Shown piece by piece: positions 47,388 to 60,176 of a DNA stretch of 64,000 bases (position 1 is the stretch's first letter; every line of letters starts with the position of its first letter). The stretch covers positions 1-64,000 of the forward strand of contig BSDZ01000099.1 in assembly GCA_030268105.1 (NCBI GenBank). The letters run 5' to 3'. Origin of the DNA: Volvox africanus. Lineage: Eukaryota; Chlorophyta; Chlorophyceae; Chlamydomonadales; Volvocaceae. A model generated the notes under the pieces. It was not told where the DNA came from. It saw only the letters and a list, made by a program, of their open reading frames with translations, and searched no databases. The position numbers and the translations under genes are program-made.

Positions 47388-50300
47388 ATATATCTTATAT
47401 CTTGTTATGGGGCTTTTGTCGATCGAAATTGTTAGTTGCCAAGCCCTTGCTTGCATCGGCTGGCAGTATGTAACGGCTCCCCATAAAGGTTACATGCGCT
47501 CCTTGTAACGCCATGCCTGCTCCACGCAGCAGCCCATTATATTGTCAAGATACATCTATCTACCGTTCTAACATCGGCAAGTGCGTACTTAGTGATAAAT
47601 ATTAACCGGTCAGCCCTGCATAGAATTCCTAGCAGGAAATCTATCATGGCTGCCAGTGGTTCACCCCCACAGTCAGCCTGCTGATCAATCTTGCTTATCC
47701 CCAGAAATAAACTGCAAATAATACATTACGTAGATCAACCATTTTATTAACAGAATAACCAGAAGAATCGCTGGTCCCAGAGAAACGGACTCGTGGAAAG
47801 GAAGGGTGTGGCGGCAGGTTATGGCTCAGTAGCTGTACAACACAAAACGCGCGCTACAGTTTTGATACTGCCTATGTACAGTAGTACGATCACCTAATTT
47901 TGTACGACCGCAATTCATGTCAATTAAAGCCTATCATCATGACTTTCAACGTTTAACGTTCTTACTAAGACATAAGCTGCTGCGGTGTTTTTGTGGAATG
48001 AATGGTGGTAAGTGAGGGCTGCGGTGAGCTGCATTCACGGTCCATGCTTGACCTGTACCCGGTGCGGCGGTATCCCCCACACGACTACACAAGGATAACA
48101 AATGGCGCACGTGTGAAAGCATGAGTGCGTTACACATCATTGTGAGTACAGCATCAGGGATACTTCCCACGTTAGCAACCATACCCGCTTTCATCGCACC
48201 GACGGCTCCACCATCCAGTGCCATGCACTACCGTGTGTCCCACATGCCTCGTGCCCAACACAAGCCTTAAGAACGGCACCTGGTCCCCGTCCGCCGGGAT
48301 ATGCCCGTTTGCCAGTGGTCGGTGAAGGTGCGACAAACACCGCACCCTACAACCACGATATCACCCTGAACAGGATGGACGGAATACTGGGAATGAAGCC
48401 TTCCAGGCTACCCATATCTGCAGCTAAGGAACACACATTATGACTCGGACCGAATGAAGCCCGAAGCAGACGGACCCGCACTGGACTAATGTAAAACATG
48501 GTGCCTTCCATATCACACAAACTTAGGAAACAGCACAATTTAGTTAAGCCAGGCCAAGCAGGTCGGAGACGACCGCACTCCGCTGTAGGCTGCCGAACTT
48601 GAAAACAAACTTGAACAAACAACAGGACATCACCATATCCCAATCACCGACTTGGGCCGATCAGAAGGGCAAATGTCCGCACGCTTTTCTCCCGCTAGTT
48701 TGGCGTTACTACAGCGGTTCGTCTGGTTGCCTCACATGTACTGCACGCAGAAAATATATACCTAATGCTGTGGGCAAATGAAAGGGATGCGACGAAACAG
48801 GTCCCCTCATGCCCCCATCGGCAAGCCCAAAACAGTTGTTGCAATGGCGCTGTTGTGGTGTGCGCTTGCTGAGGCTATGGAAGCGTGGTTTGCCCCGCAA
48901 ACCAACAAGCCAGCCTCTAGCGTTAGCCGCCATCGGCAGATTAATCGTTGCAAACACCGTGGAACGAATTTTTCGCTGTCCCAAACACACATATTTGTTT
49001 CAATCAGATACTTATCCAAGAACCTATCCTAAAATCCATAGACATCCAAATTGATGCATAAAAAACTAGACCTCAACCTTGTTTCCCAGATGGCCCCACT
49101 GGTGGCGCTCCGTATGGTTGACCACCACTACTTCTGGCGGCTGCCGGCACCCGTTGGTTGTCCGGAGGTGCAGGACAGACTGCAGTGGTGGGGCTTTGAT
49201 GCCTGGAACGTGCTGTGACCTGTGCGGATTGGCAGGTGAAAGGAGCGAAGATGCCAGCGACCGGACCACTCTGACTCACTTGTTTGCCTCAGTCCCAGCT
49301 GAGATTGCTGAATGCTGTGCCGTGCTCAATGCTGGTAGAGTGAGGACATAAATCATGGCTTCTGCCCTTCTATGCGATGTTGGTTTGTATTGCGTTGTAT
49401 ATATTTGGACGTGCGTCGAGGAATGCCGCAAGATGGGAGGTGCGGGGTTGGAAGTTGTATCCATAACTGCCCGTAGGTGCGCCGTGTCGTCGTGTTGAGC
49501 CTCGAGGCTCGATAAATGCTGCAGATGCCTTGGAGGGAGGGTATTGGTGAATATAGGGTGTTGCCGCATGCCGCTCCGTTAATTGACTGATGTTGATATA
49601 CCACATCATGTGATGTAGCCTTATGTGCCGTCCCACTTCTTAATGTTTGAGAAGCGAGTTTTAGCCGAAGTTTAAGGGACAAAGATGTCAAAGATCTGAC
49701 CGCTAGCCTGGATGTGGGGAGGGGACTTGGATGAGCGCAAAGTGGCACCGACGCGGCAATCCAACGGCTTGCATGTTCGACCTGGTTGACCAACCTAGGT
49801 AGTCAATGACGGGGGCGGCGACTTCCCTTCTGGGGCGCGGTGGTTGGTGAAGGTGCTCGGTCGCATTTTGCCCGTCTTCCCGAAACGAACAAGAAGCGTT
49901 CGTCCCTAGGGACGAGACGCAGAAAGCCAAGAAGGGATGTGAACCGTGAAGCTGTTGCCGGCTGCGGTTCAGTCGCCCCAACGGCTCCCTCCAACGAGGC
50001 AGGAGGAGAAGAAATCGCTATTAGGGGCGTTATTCCGTTGTGCCACCTTGTTCCACCCAAGATGCCGCCCAGTCGTACGACGCGCCTCCTGGACGAGTTC
50101 TGGAAGGGATGAGTCAAAGCCGCTGCTGGAGATGCCTGGGGTATGAAATCGATTTTACCGTTAGATGTGAATTGATGGCTCGGCTCGCCTTGCATTAAGT
50201 GTTTTGCATTTGTTTGTTGGAATAAGGTTACGAGCAGACGACGTCTCTAATAAAACAGTGTTTTACCGGTGGACTTCTTAGGTCAAGCCAAAGCCGGTGC

Positions 50301-51650
50301 GGGTCAGCTGGCGGTTGCCGCGAAGGGTTACCGGAGGTCCAAGGTTAAATGGATTGGTTGGTTACGGTCGAATGGATGGTGAACCAAATGTGGTTTCAGA
50401 GCGGGTCACTTCGGACAGGAACTTTAACAGGACTTCAAGTATATGTATACTAGAGAATCAACCGGTTTTGCTAGGTATCTGCTGTGTCAGTCCAGTATCG
50501 CGAACCGTCGGCGGGGGCGATGGAATCAGAGGACGTAACGGGTGTCGCAGTGTGGCGCGGGCAACTTGCACTGTCTTTTCAGAGTGTCACCGTTGACTGC
50601 CTATTTTGGTTGGAAATTCATGTGATACTGTACGAGGCGTGTAAGACTCACAGCATTATTGAAAAGTTGTTTTCTGTGCGCTGATTTTCGATTTTCAAAG
50701 AACCTCAAAGTTTAGCTGGCCACTGCTGGCCTTCCCTTGCTTGCTGCTCTCAGGAGATGTCGGACGTCACTTTCGCGGGCATCTATCCAGAAAGCTGCAA
50801 CTACAGCAACATTTCAATCATGCTGTCCTCAATAAGCGCTGATGGTTGCGAGGAACAGATAACAGGCCTTGATGCGGTGTCTTGGGGACTGGCACGGTAT
50901 TTTGCAATAAACACGTCTTTCCTATATATTCCAGTTAACCGACCGTTGAAGCCGGAGTAAACTCTAACCGGTCGTTCGGATATGAAGCTTCCCATGGCCG
51001 CACCAGATAATCTAGTGCTAATAGATACCGGATTCATTTGGAGAGTAAGTGGGGCATGCTGGGCGTGTCTGGGGCGGTCGGTCGTCGATGATGCAGTGAG
51101 CCATTCATCCTCGATCCGCAGAGCTCATGGGCAACCAGTTTCAGCTTTCAGGAAGGGAGGGTAGCGTGCAGTATGGCCAAGCAAGCAGCTCCCACGCTAG
51201 AATTCTCCTTCTTTGGGATTAGAAGCTGACATTGGACCCCCGCACCAACCATCTGCTCCGTTGGTCCATCTCTGATCATGGCGGGCAAAAGCTTAATGGT
51301 AGGCTGGCCCAGGACGGGGCCGGGGACGGGGACGGGGACGGGGACGGGGACGGGGACGGGGACGGGGACGGGGACGGGGACGGGGACGGGGACGGGGACG
51401 GGGACGGGGGCGGGGGCGGGGGCGGGGGCGGGGGCGGGGGCGGGGATGGGACTGGGGCTTCCCTCCTCCATCTCGGATGCTGAGATGACTGCTGTCCTGG
51501 AGGCCATGAGCCCCAATAAGGCGGATCTCAAGCGTACCTCTCAGTGCACGGGTTGCCGGAGAGACTTCGCAAGCACTTGACAGCTGTGCTGCTGCCGGCA
51601 ATCTGAGGGCCACCATAGATGATAGATAAGACGCTGAGGCAACTATATCA
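47388..51650. repeat. Satellite unit U11 (4,263 bp)
   Basis: Standard-length copy with the A-rich tract allele of U8, but with the majority G at unit position 2267 where U8 has A. The two copies therefore share their 3' ends and not their middles. Confidence 0.93.
51314..51445 (+). repeat. G-rich hexamer tract of U11, 22 hexamers
   Basis: The order is A, C, A14, G6, identical to U8, three units (12,789 bp) upstream. Confidence 0.95.
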
Positions 51651-54600
51651 ATATATCTTATATCTTGCTATGGGGCTTTTGTCGATCGAAATTGTTAGTT
51701 GCCAAGCCCTTGCTTGCATCGGCTGGCAGTATGTAACGGCTCCCCATAAAGGTTACATGCGCTCCTTGTAACGCCATGCCTGCTCCACGCAGCAGCCCAT
51801 TATATTGTCAAGATACATCTATCTACCGTTCTAACATCGGCAAGTGCGTACTTAGTGATAAATATTAACCGGTCAGCCCTGCATAGAATTCCTAGCAGGA
51901 AATCTATCATGGCTGCCAGTGGTTCACCCCCACAGTCAGCCTGCTGATCAATCTTGCTTATCCCCAGAAATAAACTGCAAATAATACATTACGTAGATCA
52001 ACCATTTTATTAACAGAATAACCAGAAGAATCGCTGGTCCCAGAGAAACGGACTCGTGGAAAGGAAGGGTGTGGCGGCAGGTTATGGCTCAGTAGCTGTA
52101 CAACACAAAACGCGCGCTACAGTTTTGATACTGCCTATGTACAGTAGTACGATCACCTAATTTTGTACGACCGCAATTCATGTCAATTAAAGCCTATCAT
52201 CATGACTTTCAACGTTTAACGTTCTTACTAAGACATAAGCTGCTGCGGTGTTTTTGTGGAATGAATGGTGGTAAGTGAGGGCTGCGGTGAGCTGCATTCA
52301 CGGTCCATGCTTGACCTGTACCCGGTGCGGCGGTATCCCCCACACGACTACACAAGGATAACAAATGGCGCACGTGTGAAAGCATGAGTGCGTTACACAT
52401 CATTGTGAGTACAGCATCAGGGATACTTCCCACGTTAGCAACCATACCCGCTTTCATCGCACCGACGGCTCCACCATCCAGTGCCATGCACTACCGTGTG
52501 TCCCACATGCCTCGTGCCCAACACAAGCCTTAAGAACGGCACCTGGTCCCCGTCCGCCGGGATATGCCCGTTTGCCAGTGGTCGGTGAAGGTGCGACAAA
52601 CACCGCACCCTACAACCACGATATCACCCTGAACAGGATGGACGGAATACTGGGAATGAAGCCTTCCAGGCTACCCATATCTGCAGCTAAGGAACACACA
52701 TTATGACTCGGACCGAATGAAGCCCGAAGCAGACGGACCCGCACTGGACTAATGTAAAACATGGTGCCTTCCATATCACACAAACTTAGGAAACAGCACA
52801 ATTTAGTTAAGCCAGGCCAAGCAGGTCGGAGACGACCGCACTCCGCTGTAGGCTGCCGAACTTGAAAACAAACTTGAACAAACAACAGGACATCACCATA
52901 TCCCAATCACCGACTTGGGCCGATCAGAAGGGCAAATGTCCGCACGCTTTTCTCCCGCTAGTTTGGCGTTACTACAGCGGTTCGTCTGGTTGCCTCACAT
53001 GTACTGCACGCAGAAAATATATACCTAATGCTGTGGGCAAATGAAAGGGATGCGACGAAACAGGTCCCCTCATGCCCCCATCGGCAAGCCCAAAACAGTT
53101 GTTGCAATGGCGCTGTTGTGGTGTGCGCTTGCTGAGGCTATGGAAGCGTGGTTTGCCCCGCAAACCAACAAGCCAGCCTCTAGCGTTAGCCGCCATCGGC
53201 AGATTAATCGTTGCAAACACCGTGGAACGAATTTTTCGCTGTCCCAAACACACATATTTGTTTCAATCAGATACTTATCCAAGAACCTATCCTAAAATCC
53301 ATAGACATCCAAATTGATGCATAAAAAACTAGACCTCAACCTTGTTTCCCAGATGGCCCCACTGGTGGCGCTCCGTATGGTTGACCACCACTACTTCTGG
53401 CGGCTGCCGGCACCCGTTGGTTGTCCGGAGGTGCAGGACAGACTGCAGTGGTGGGGCTTTGATGCCTGGAACGTGCTGTGACCTGTGCGGATTGGCAGGT
53501 GAAAGGAGCGAAGATGCCAGCGACCGGACCACTCTGACTCACTTGTTTGCCTCAGTCCCAGCTGAGATTGCTGAATGCTGTGCCGTGCTCAATGCTGGTA
53601 GAGTGAGGACATAAATCATGGCTTCTGCCCTTCTATGCGATGTTGGTTTGTATTGCGTTGTATATATTTGGACGTGCGTCGAGGAATGCCGCAAGATGGG
53701 AGGTGCGGGGTTGGAAGTTGTATCCATAACTGCCCGTAGGTGCGCCGTGTCGTCGTGTTGAGCCTCGAGGCTCGATAAATGCTGCAGATGCCTTGGAGGG
53801 AGGGTATTGGTGAATATAGGGTGTTGCCGCATGCCGCTCCGTTAATTGACTGATGTTGATATACCACATCATGTGATGTAGCCTTATGTGCCGTCCCACT
53901 TCTTAATGTTTGAGAAACGAGTTTTAGCCGAAGTTTAAGGGACAAAGATGTCAAAGATCTGACCGCTAGCCTGGATGTGGGGAGGGGACTTGGATGAGCG
54001 CAAAGTGGCACCGACGCGGCAATCCAACGGCTTGCATGTTCGACCTGGTTGACCAACCTAGGTAGTCAATGACGGGGGCGGCGACTTCCCTTCTGGGGCG
54101 CGGTGGTTGGTGAAGGTGCTCGGTCGCATTTTGCCCGTCTTCCCGAAACGAACAAGAAGCGTTCGTCCCTAGGGACGAGACGCAGAAAGCCAAGAAGGGA
54201 TGTGAACCGTGAAGCTGTTGCCGGCTGCGGTTCAGTCGCCCCAACGGCTCCCTCCAACGAGGCAGGAGGAGAAGAAATCGCTATTAGGGGCGTTATTCCG
54301 TTGTGCCACCTTGTTCCACCCAAGATGCCGCCCAGTCGTACGACGCGCCTCCTGGACGAGTTCTGGAAGGGATGAGTCAAAGCCGCTGCTGGAGATGCCT
54401 GGGGTATGAAATCGATTTTACCGTTAGATGTGAATTGATGGCTCGGCTCGCCTTGCATTAAGTGTTTTGCATTTGTTTGTTGGAATAAGGTTACGAGCAG
54501 ACGACGTCTCTAATAAAACAGTGTTTTACCGGTGGACTTCTTAGGTCAAGCCAAAGCCGGTGCGGGTCAGCTGGCGGTTGCCGCGAAGGGTTACCGGAGG

Positions 54601-55913
54601 TCCAAGGTTAAATGGATTGGTTGGTTACGGTCGAATGGATGGTGAACCAAATGTGGTTTCAGAGCGGGTCACTTCGGACAGGAACTTTAACAGGACTTCA
54701 AGTATATGTATACTAGAGAATCAACCGGTTTTGCTAGGTATCTGCTGTGTCAGTCCAGTATCGCGAACCGTCGGCGGGGGCGATGGAATCAGAGGACGTA
54801 ACGGGTGTCGCAGTGTGGCGCGGGCAACTTGCACTGTCTTTTCAGAGTGTCACCGTTGACTGCCTATTTTGGTTGGAAATTCATGTGATACTGTACGAGG
54901 CGTGTAAGACTCACAGCATTATTGAAAAGTTGTTTTCTGTGCGCTGATTTTCGATTTTCAAAGAACCTCAAAGTTTAGCTGGCCACTGCTGGCCTTCCCT
55001 TGCTTGCTGCTCTCAGGAGATGTCGGACATCACTTTCGCGGGCATCTATCCAGAAAGCTGCAACTACAGCAACATTTCAATCATGCTGTCCTCAATAAGC
55101 GCTGATGGTTGCGAGGAACAGATAACAGGCCTTGATGCGGTGTCTTGGGGACTGGCACGGTATTTTGCAATAAACACGTCTTTCCTATATATTCCAGTTA
55201 ACCGACCGTTGAAGCCGGAGTAAACTCTAACCGGTCGTTCGGATATGAAGCTTCCCATGGCCGCACCAGATAATCTAGTGCTAATAGATACCGGATTCAT
55301 TTGGAGAGTAAGTGGGGCATGCTGGGCGTGTCTGGGGCGGTCGGTCGTCGATGATGCAGTGAGCCATTCATCCTCGATCCGCAGAGCTCATGGGCAACCA
55401 GTTTCAGCTTTCAGGAAGGGAGGGTAGCGTGCAGTATGGCCAAGCAAGCAGCTCCCACGCTAGAATTCTCCTTCTTTGGGATTAGAAGCTGACATTGGAC
55501 CCCCGCACCAACCATCTGCTCCGTTGGTCCATCTCTGATCATGGCGGGCAAAAGCTTAATGGTAGGCTGGCCCAGGACGGGGCCGGGGCCGGGGACGGGG
55601 CCGGGGCCGGGGCCGGGGCCGGGGACGGGGACGGGGACGGGGACGGGGACGGGGACGGGGACGGGGACGGGGGCGGGGGCGGGGGCGGGGGCGGGGGCGG
55701 GGGCGGGGATGGGACTGGGGCTTCCCTCCTCCATCTCGGATGCTGAGATGACTGCTGTCCTGGAGGCCATGAGCCCCAATAAGGCGGATCTCAAGCGTAC
55801 CTCTCAGTGCACGGGTTGCCGGAGAGACTTCGCAAGCACTTGACAGCTGTGCTGCTGCCGGCAATCTGAGGGCCACCATAGATGATAGATAAGACGCTGA
55901 GGCAACTATATCA
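51651..55913. repeat. Satellite unit U12 (4,263 bp)
   Basis: A mosaic copy. It has C at 51668 (unit position 18, as in U9), A at 53917 (unit position 2267, as in U8) and a private A at 55029 (unit position 3379, a CpG site). Its tract is the C-rich allele of U3, U10 and U13. It combines markers that are split between U8 and U9. Confidence 0.93.
55577..55708 (+). repeat. G-rich hexamer tract of U12, 22 hexamers
   Basis: The order is A, C2, A, C4, A8, G6, the C-rich allele. Confidence 0.95.
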
Positions 55914-58900
55914 ATATATCTTATATCTTGTTATGGGGCTTTTGTCGATCGAAATTGTTAGTTGCCAAGCCCTTGCTTGCATCGGCTGGCAGTATGTAAC
56001 GGCTCCCCATAAAGGTTACATGCGCTCCTTGTAACGCCATGCCTGCTCCACGCAGCAGCCCATTATATTGTCAAGATACATCTATCTACCGTTCTAACAT
56101 CGGCAAGTGCGTACTTAGTGATAAATATTAACCGGTCAGCCCTGCATAGAATTCCTAGCAGGAAATCTATCATGGCTGCCAGTGGTTCACCCCCACAGTC
56201 AGCCTGCTGATCAATCTTGCTTATCCCCAGAAATAAACTGCAAATAATACATTACGTAGATCAACCATTTTATTAACAGAATAACCAGAAGAATCGCTGG
56301 TCCCAGAGAAACGGACTCGTGGAAAGGAAGGGTGTGGCGGCAGGTTATGGCTCAGTAGCTGTACAACACAAAACGCGCGCTACAGTTTTGATACTGCCTA
56401 TGTACAGTAGTACGATCACCTAATTTTGTACGACCGCAATTCATGTCAATTAAAGCCTATCATCATGACTTTCAACGTTTAACGTTCTTACTAAGACATA
56501 AGCTGCTGCGGTGTTTTTGTGGAATGAATGGTGGTAAGTGAGGGCTGCGGTGAGCTGCATTCACGGTCCATGCTTGACCTGTACCCGGTGCGGCGGTATC
56601 CCCCACACGACTACACAAGGATAACAAATGGCGCACGTGTGAAAGCATGAGTGCGTTACACATCATTGTGAGTACAGCATCAGGGATACTTCCCACGTTA
56701 GCAACCATACCCGCTTTCATCGCACCGACGGCTCCACCATCCAGTGCCATGCACTACCGTGTGTCCCACATGCCTCGTGCCCAACACAAGCCTTAAGAAC
56801 GGCACCTGGTCCCCGTCCGCCGGGATATGCCCGTTTGCCAGTGGTCGGTGAAGGTGCGACAAACACCGCACCCTACAACCACGATATCACCCTGAACAGG
56901 ATGGACGGAATACTGGGAATGAAGCCTTCCAGGCTACCCATATCTGCAGCTAAGGAACACACATTATGACTCGGACCGAATGAAGCCCGAAGCAGACGGA
57001 CCCGCACTGGACTAATGTAAAACATGGTGCCTTCCATATCACACAAACTTAGGAAACAGCACAATTTAGTTAAGCCAGGCCAAGCAGGTCGGAGACGACC
57101 GCACTCCGCTGTAGGCTGCCGAACTTGAAAACAAACTTGAACAAACAACAGGACATCACCATATCCCAATCACCGACTTGGGCCGATCAGAAGGGCAAAT
57201 GTCCGCACGCTTTTCTCCCGCTAGTTTGGCGTTACTACAGCGGTTCGTCTGGTTGCCTCACATGTACTGCACGCAGAAAATATATACCTAATGCTGTGGG
57301 CAAATGAAAGGGATGCGACGAAACAGGTCCCCTCATGCCCCCATCGGCAAGCCCAAAACAGTTGTTGCAATGGCGCTGTTGTGGTGTGCGCTTGCTGAGG
57401 CTATGGAAGCGTGGTTTGCCCCGCAAACCAACAAGCCAGCCTCTAGCGTTAGCCGCCATCGGCAGATTAATCGTTGCAAACACCGTGGAACGAATTTTTC
57501 GCTGTCCCAAACACACATATTTGTTTCAATCAGATACTTATCCAAGAACCTATCCTAAAATCCATAGACATCCAAATTGATGCATAAAAAACTAGACCTC
57601 AACCTTGTTTCCCAGATGGCCCCACTGGTGGCGCTCCGTATGGTTGACCACCACTACTTCTGGCGGCTGCCGGCACCCGTTGGTTGTCCGGAGGTGCAGG
57701 ACAGACTGCAGTGGTGGGGCTTTGATGCCTGGAACGTGCTGTGACCTGTGCGGATTGGCAGGTGAAAGGAGCGAAGATGCCAGCGACCGGACCACTCTGA
57801 CTCACTTGTTTGCCTCAGTCCCAGCTGAGATTGCTGAATGCTGTGCCGTGCTCAATGCTGGTAGAGTGAGGACATAAATCATGGCTTCTGCCCTTCTATG
57901 CGATGTTGGTTTGTATTGCGTTGTATATATTTGGACGTGCGTCGAGGAATGCCGCAAGATGGGAGGTGCGGGGTTGGAAGTTGTATCCATAACTGCCCGT
58001 AGGTGCGCCGTGTCGTCGTGTTGAGCCTCGAGGCTCGATAAATGCTGCAGATGCCTTGGAGGGAGGGTATTGGTGAATATAGGGTGTTGCCGCATGCCGC
58101 TCCGTTAATTGACTGATGTTGATATACCACATCATGTGATGTAGCCTTATGTGCCGTCCCACTTCTTAATGTTTGAGAAGCGAGTTTTAGCCGAAGTTTA
58201 AGGGACAAAGATGTCAAAGATCTGACCGCTAGCCTGGATGTGGGGAGGGGACTTGGATGAGCGCAAAGTGGCACCGACGCGGCAATCCAACGGCTTGCAT
58301 GTTCGACCTGGTTGACCAACCTAGGTAGTCAATGACGGGGGCGGCGACTTCCCTTCTGGGGCGCGGTGGTTGGTGAAGGTGCTCGGTCGCATTTTGCCCG
58401 TCTTCCCGAAACGAACAAGAAGCGTTCGTCCCTAGGGACGAGACGCAGAAAGCCAAGAAGGGATGTGAACCGTGAAGCTGTTGCCGGCTGCGGTTCAGTC
58501 GCCCCAACGGCTCCCTCCAACGAGGCAGGAGGAGAAGAAATCGCTATTAGGGGCGTTATTCCGTTGTGCCACCTTGTTCCACCCAAGATGCCGCCCAGTC
58601 GTACGACGCGCCTCCTGGACGAGTTCTGGAAGGGATGAGTCAAAGCCGCTGCTGGAGATGCCTGGGGTATGAAATCGATTTTACCGTTAGATGTGAATTG
58701 ATGGCTCGGCTCGCCTTGCATTAAGTGTTTTGCATTTGTTTGTTGGAATAAGGTTACGAGCAGACGACGTCTCTAATAAAACAGTGTTTTACCGGTGGAC
58801 TTCTTAGGTCAAGCCAAAGCCGGTGCGGGTCAGCTGGCGGTTGCCGCGAAGGGTTACCGGAGGTCCAAGGTTAAATGGATTGGTTGGTTACGGTCGAATG

Positions 58901-60176
58901 GATGGTGAACCAAATGTGGTTTCAGAGCGGGTCACTTCGGACAGGAACTTTAACAGGACTTCAAGTATATGTATACTAGAGAATCAACCGGTTTTGCTAG
59001 GTATCTGCTGTGTCAGTCCAGTATCGCGAACCGTCGGCGGGGGCGATGGAATCAGAGGACGTAACGGGTGTCGCAGTGTGGCGCGGGCAACTTGCACTGT
59101 CTTTTCAGAGTGTCACCGTTGACTGCCTATTTTGGTTGGAAATTCATGTGATACTGTACGAGGCGTGTAAGACTCACAGCATTATTGAAAAGTTGTTTTC
59201 TGTGCGCTGATTTTCGATTTTCAAAGAACCTCAAAGTTTAGCTGGCCACTGCTGGCCTTCCCTTGCTTGCTGCTCTCAGGAGATGTCGGACGTCACTTTC
59301 GCGGGCATCTATCCAGAAAGCTGCAACTACAGCAACATTTCAATCATGCTGTCCTCAATAAGCGCTGATGGTTGCGAGGAACAGATAACAGGCCTTGATG
59401 CGGTGTCTTGGGGACTGGCACGGTATTTTGCAATAAACACGTCTTTCCTATATATTCCAGTTAACCGACCGTTGAAGCCGGAGTAAACTCTAACCGGTCG
59501 TTCGGATATGAAGCTTCCCATGGCCGCACCAGATAATCTAGTGCTAATAGATACCGGATTCATTTGGAGAGTAAGTGGGGCATGCTGGGCGTGTCTGGGG
59601 CGGTCGGTCGTCGATGATGCAGTGAGCCATTCATCCTCGATCCGCAGAGCTCATGGGCAACCAGTTTCAGCTTTCAGGAAGGGAGGGTAGCGTGCAGTAT
59701 GGCCAAGCAAGCAGCTCCCACGCTAGAATTCTCCTTCTTTGGGATTAGAAGCTGACATTGGACCCCCGCACCAACCATCTGCTCCGTTGGTCCATCTCTG
59801 ATCATGGCGGGCAAAAGCTTAATGGTAGGCTGGCCCAGGACGGGGCCGGGGCCGGGGACGGGGCCGGGGCCGGGGCCGGGGCCGGGGACGGGGACGGGGA
59901 CGGGGACGGGGACGGGGACGGGGACGGGGACGGGGGCGGGGGCGGGGGCGGGGGCGGGGGCGGGGGCGGGGATGGGACTGGGGCTTCCCTCCTCCATCTC
60001 GGATGCTGAGATGACTGCTGTCCTGGAGGCCATGAGCCCCAATAAGGCGGATCTCAAGCGTACCTCTCAGTGCACGGGTTGCCGGAGAGACTTCGCAAGC
60101 ACTTGACAGCTGTGCTGCTGCCGGCAATCTGAGGGCCACCATAGATGATAGATAAGACGCTGAGGCAACTATATCA
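55914..60176. repeat. Satellite unit U13 (4,263 bp)
   Basis: Standard-length copy with the C-rich tract allele and the majority base at every variable site I tracked. Confidence 0.93.
59840..59971 (+). repeat. G-rich hexamer tract of U13, 22 hexamers
   Basis: The order is A, C2, A, C4, A8, G6, the C-rich allele, the same as in the preceding unit. Confidence 0.95.
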
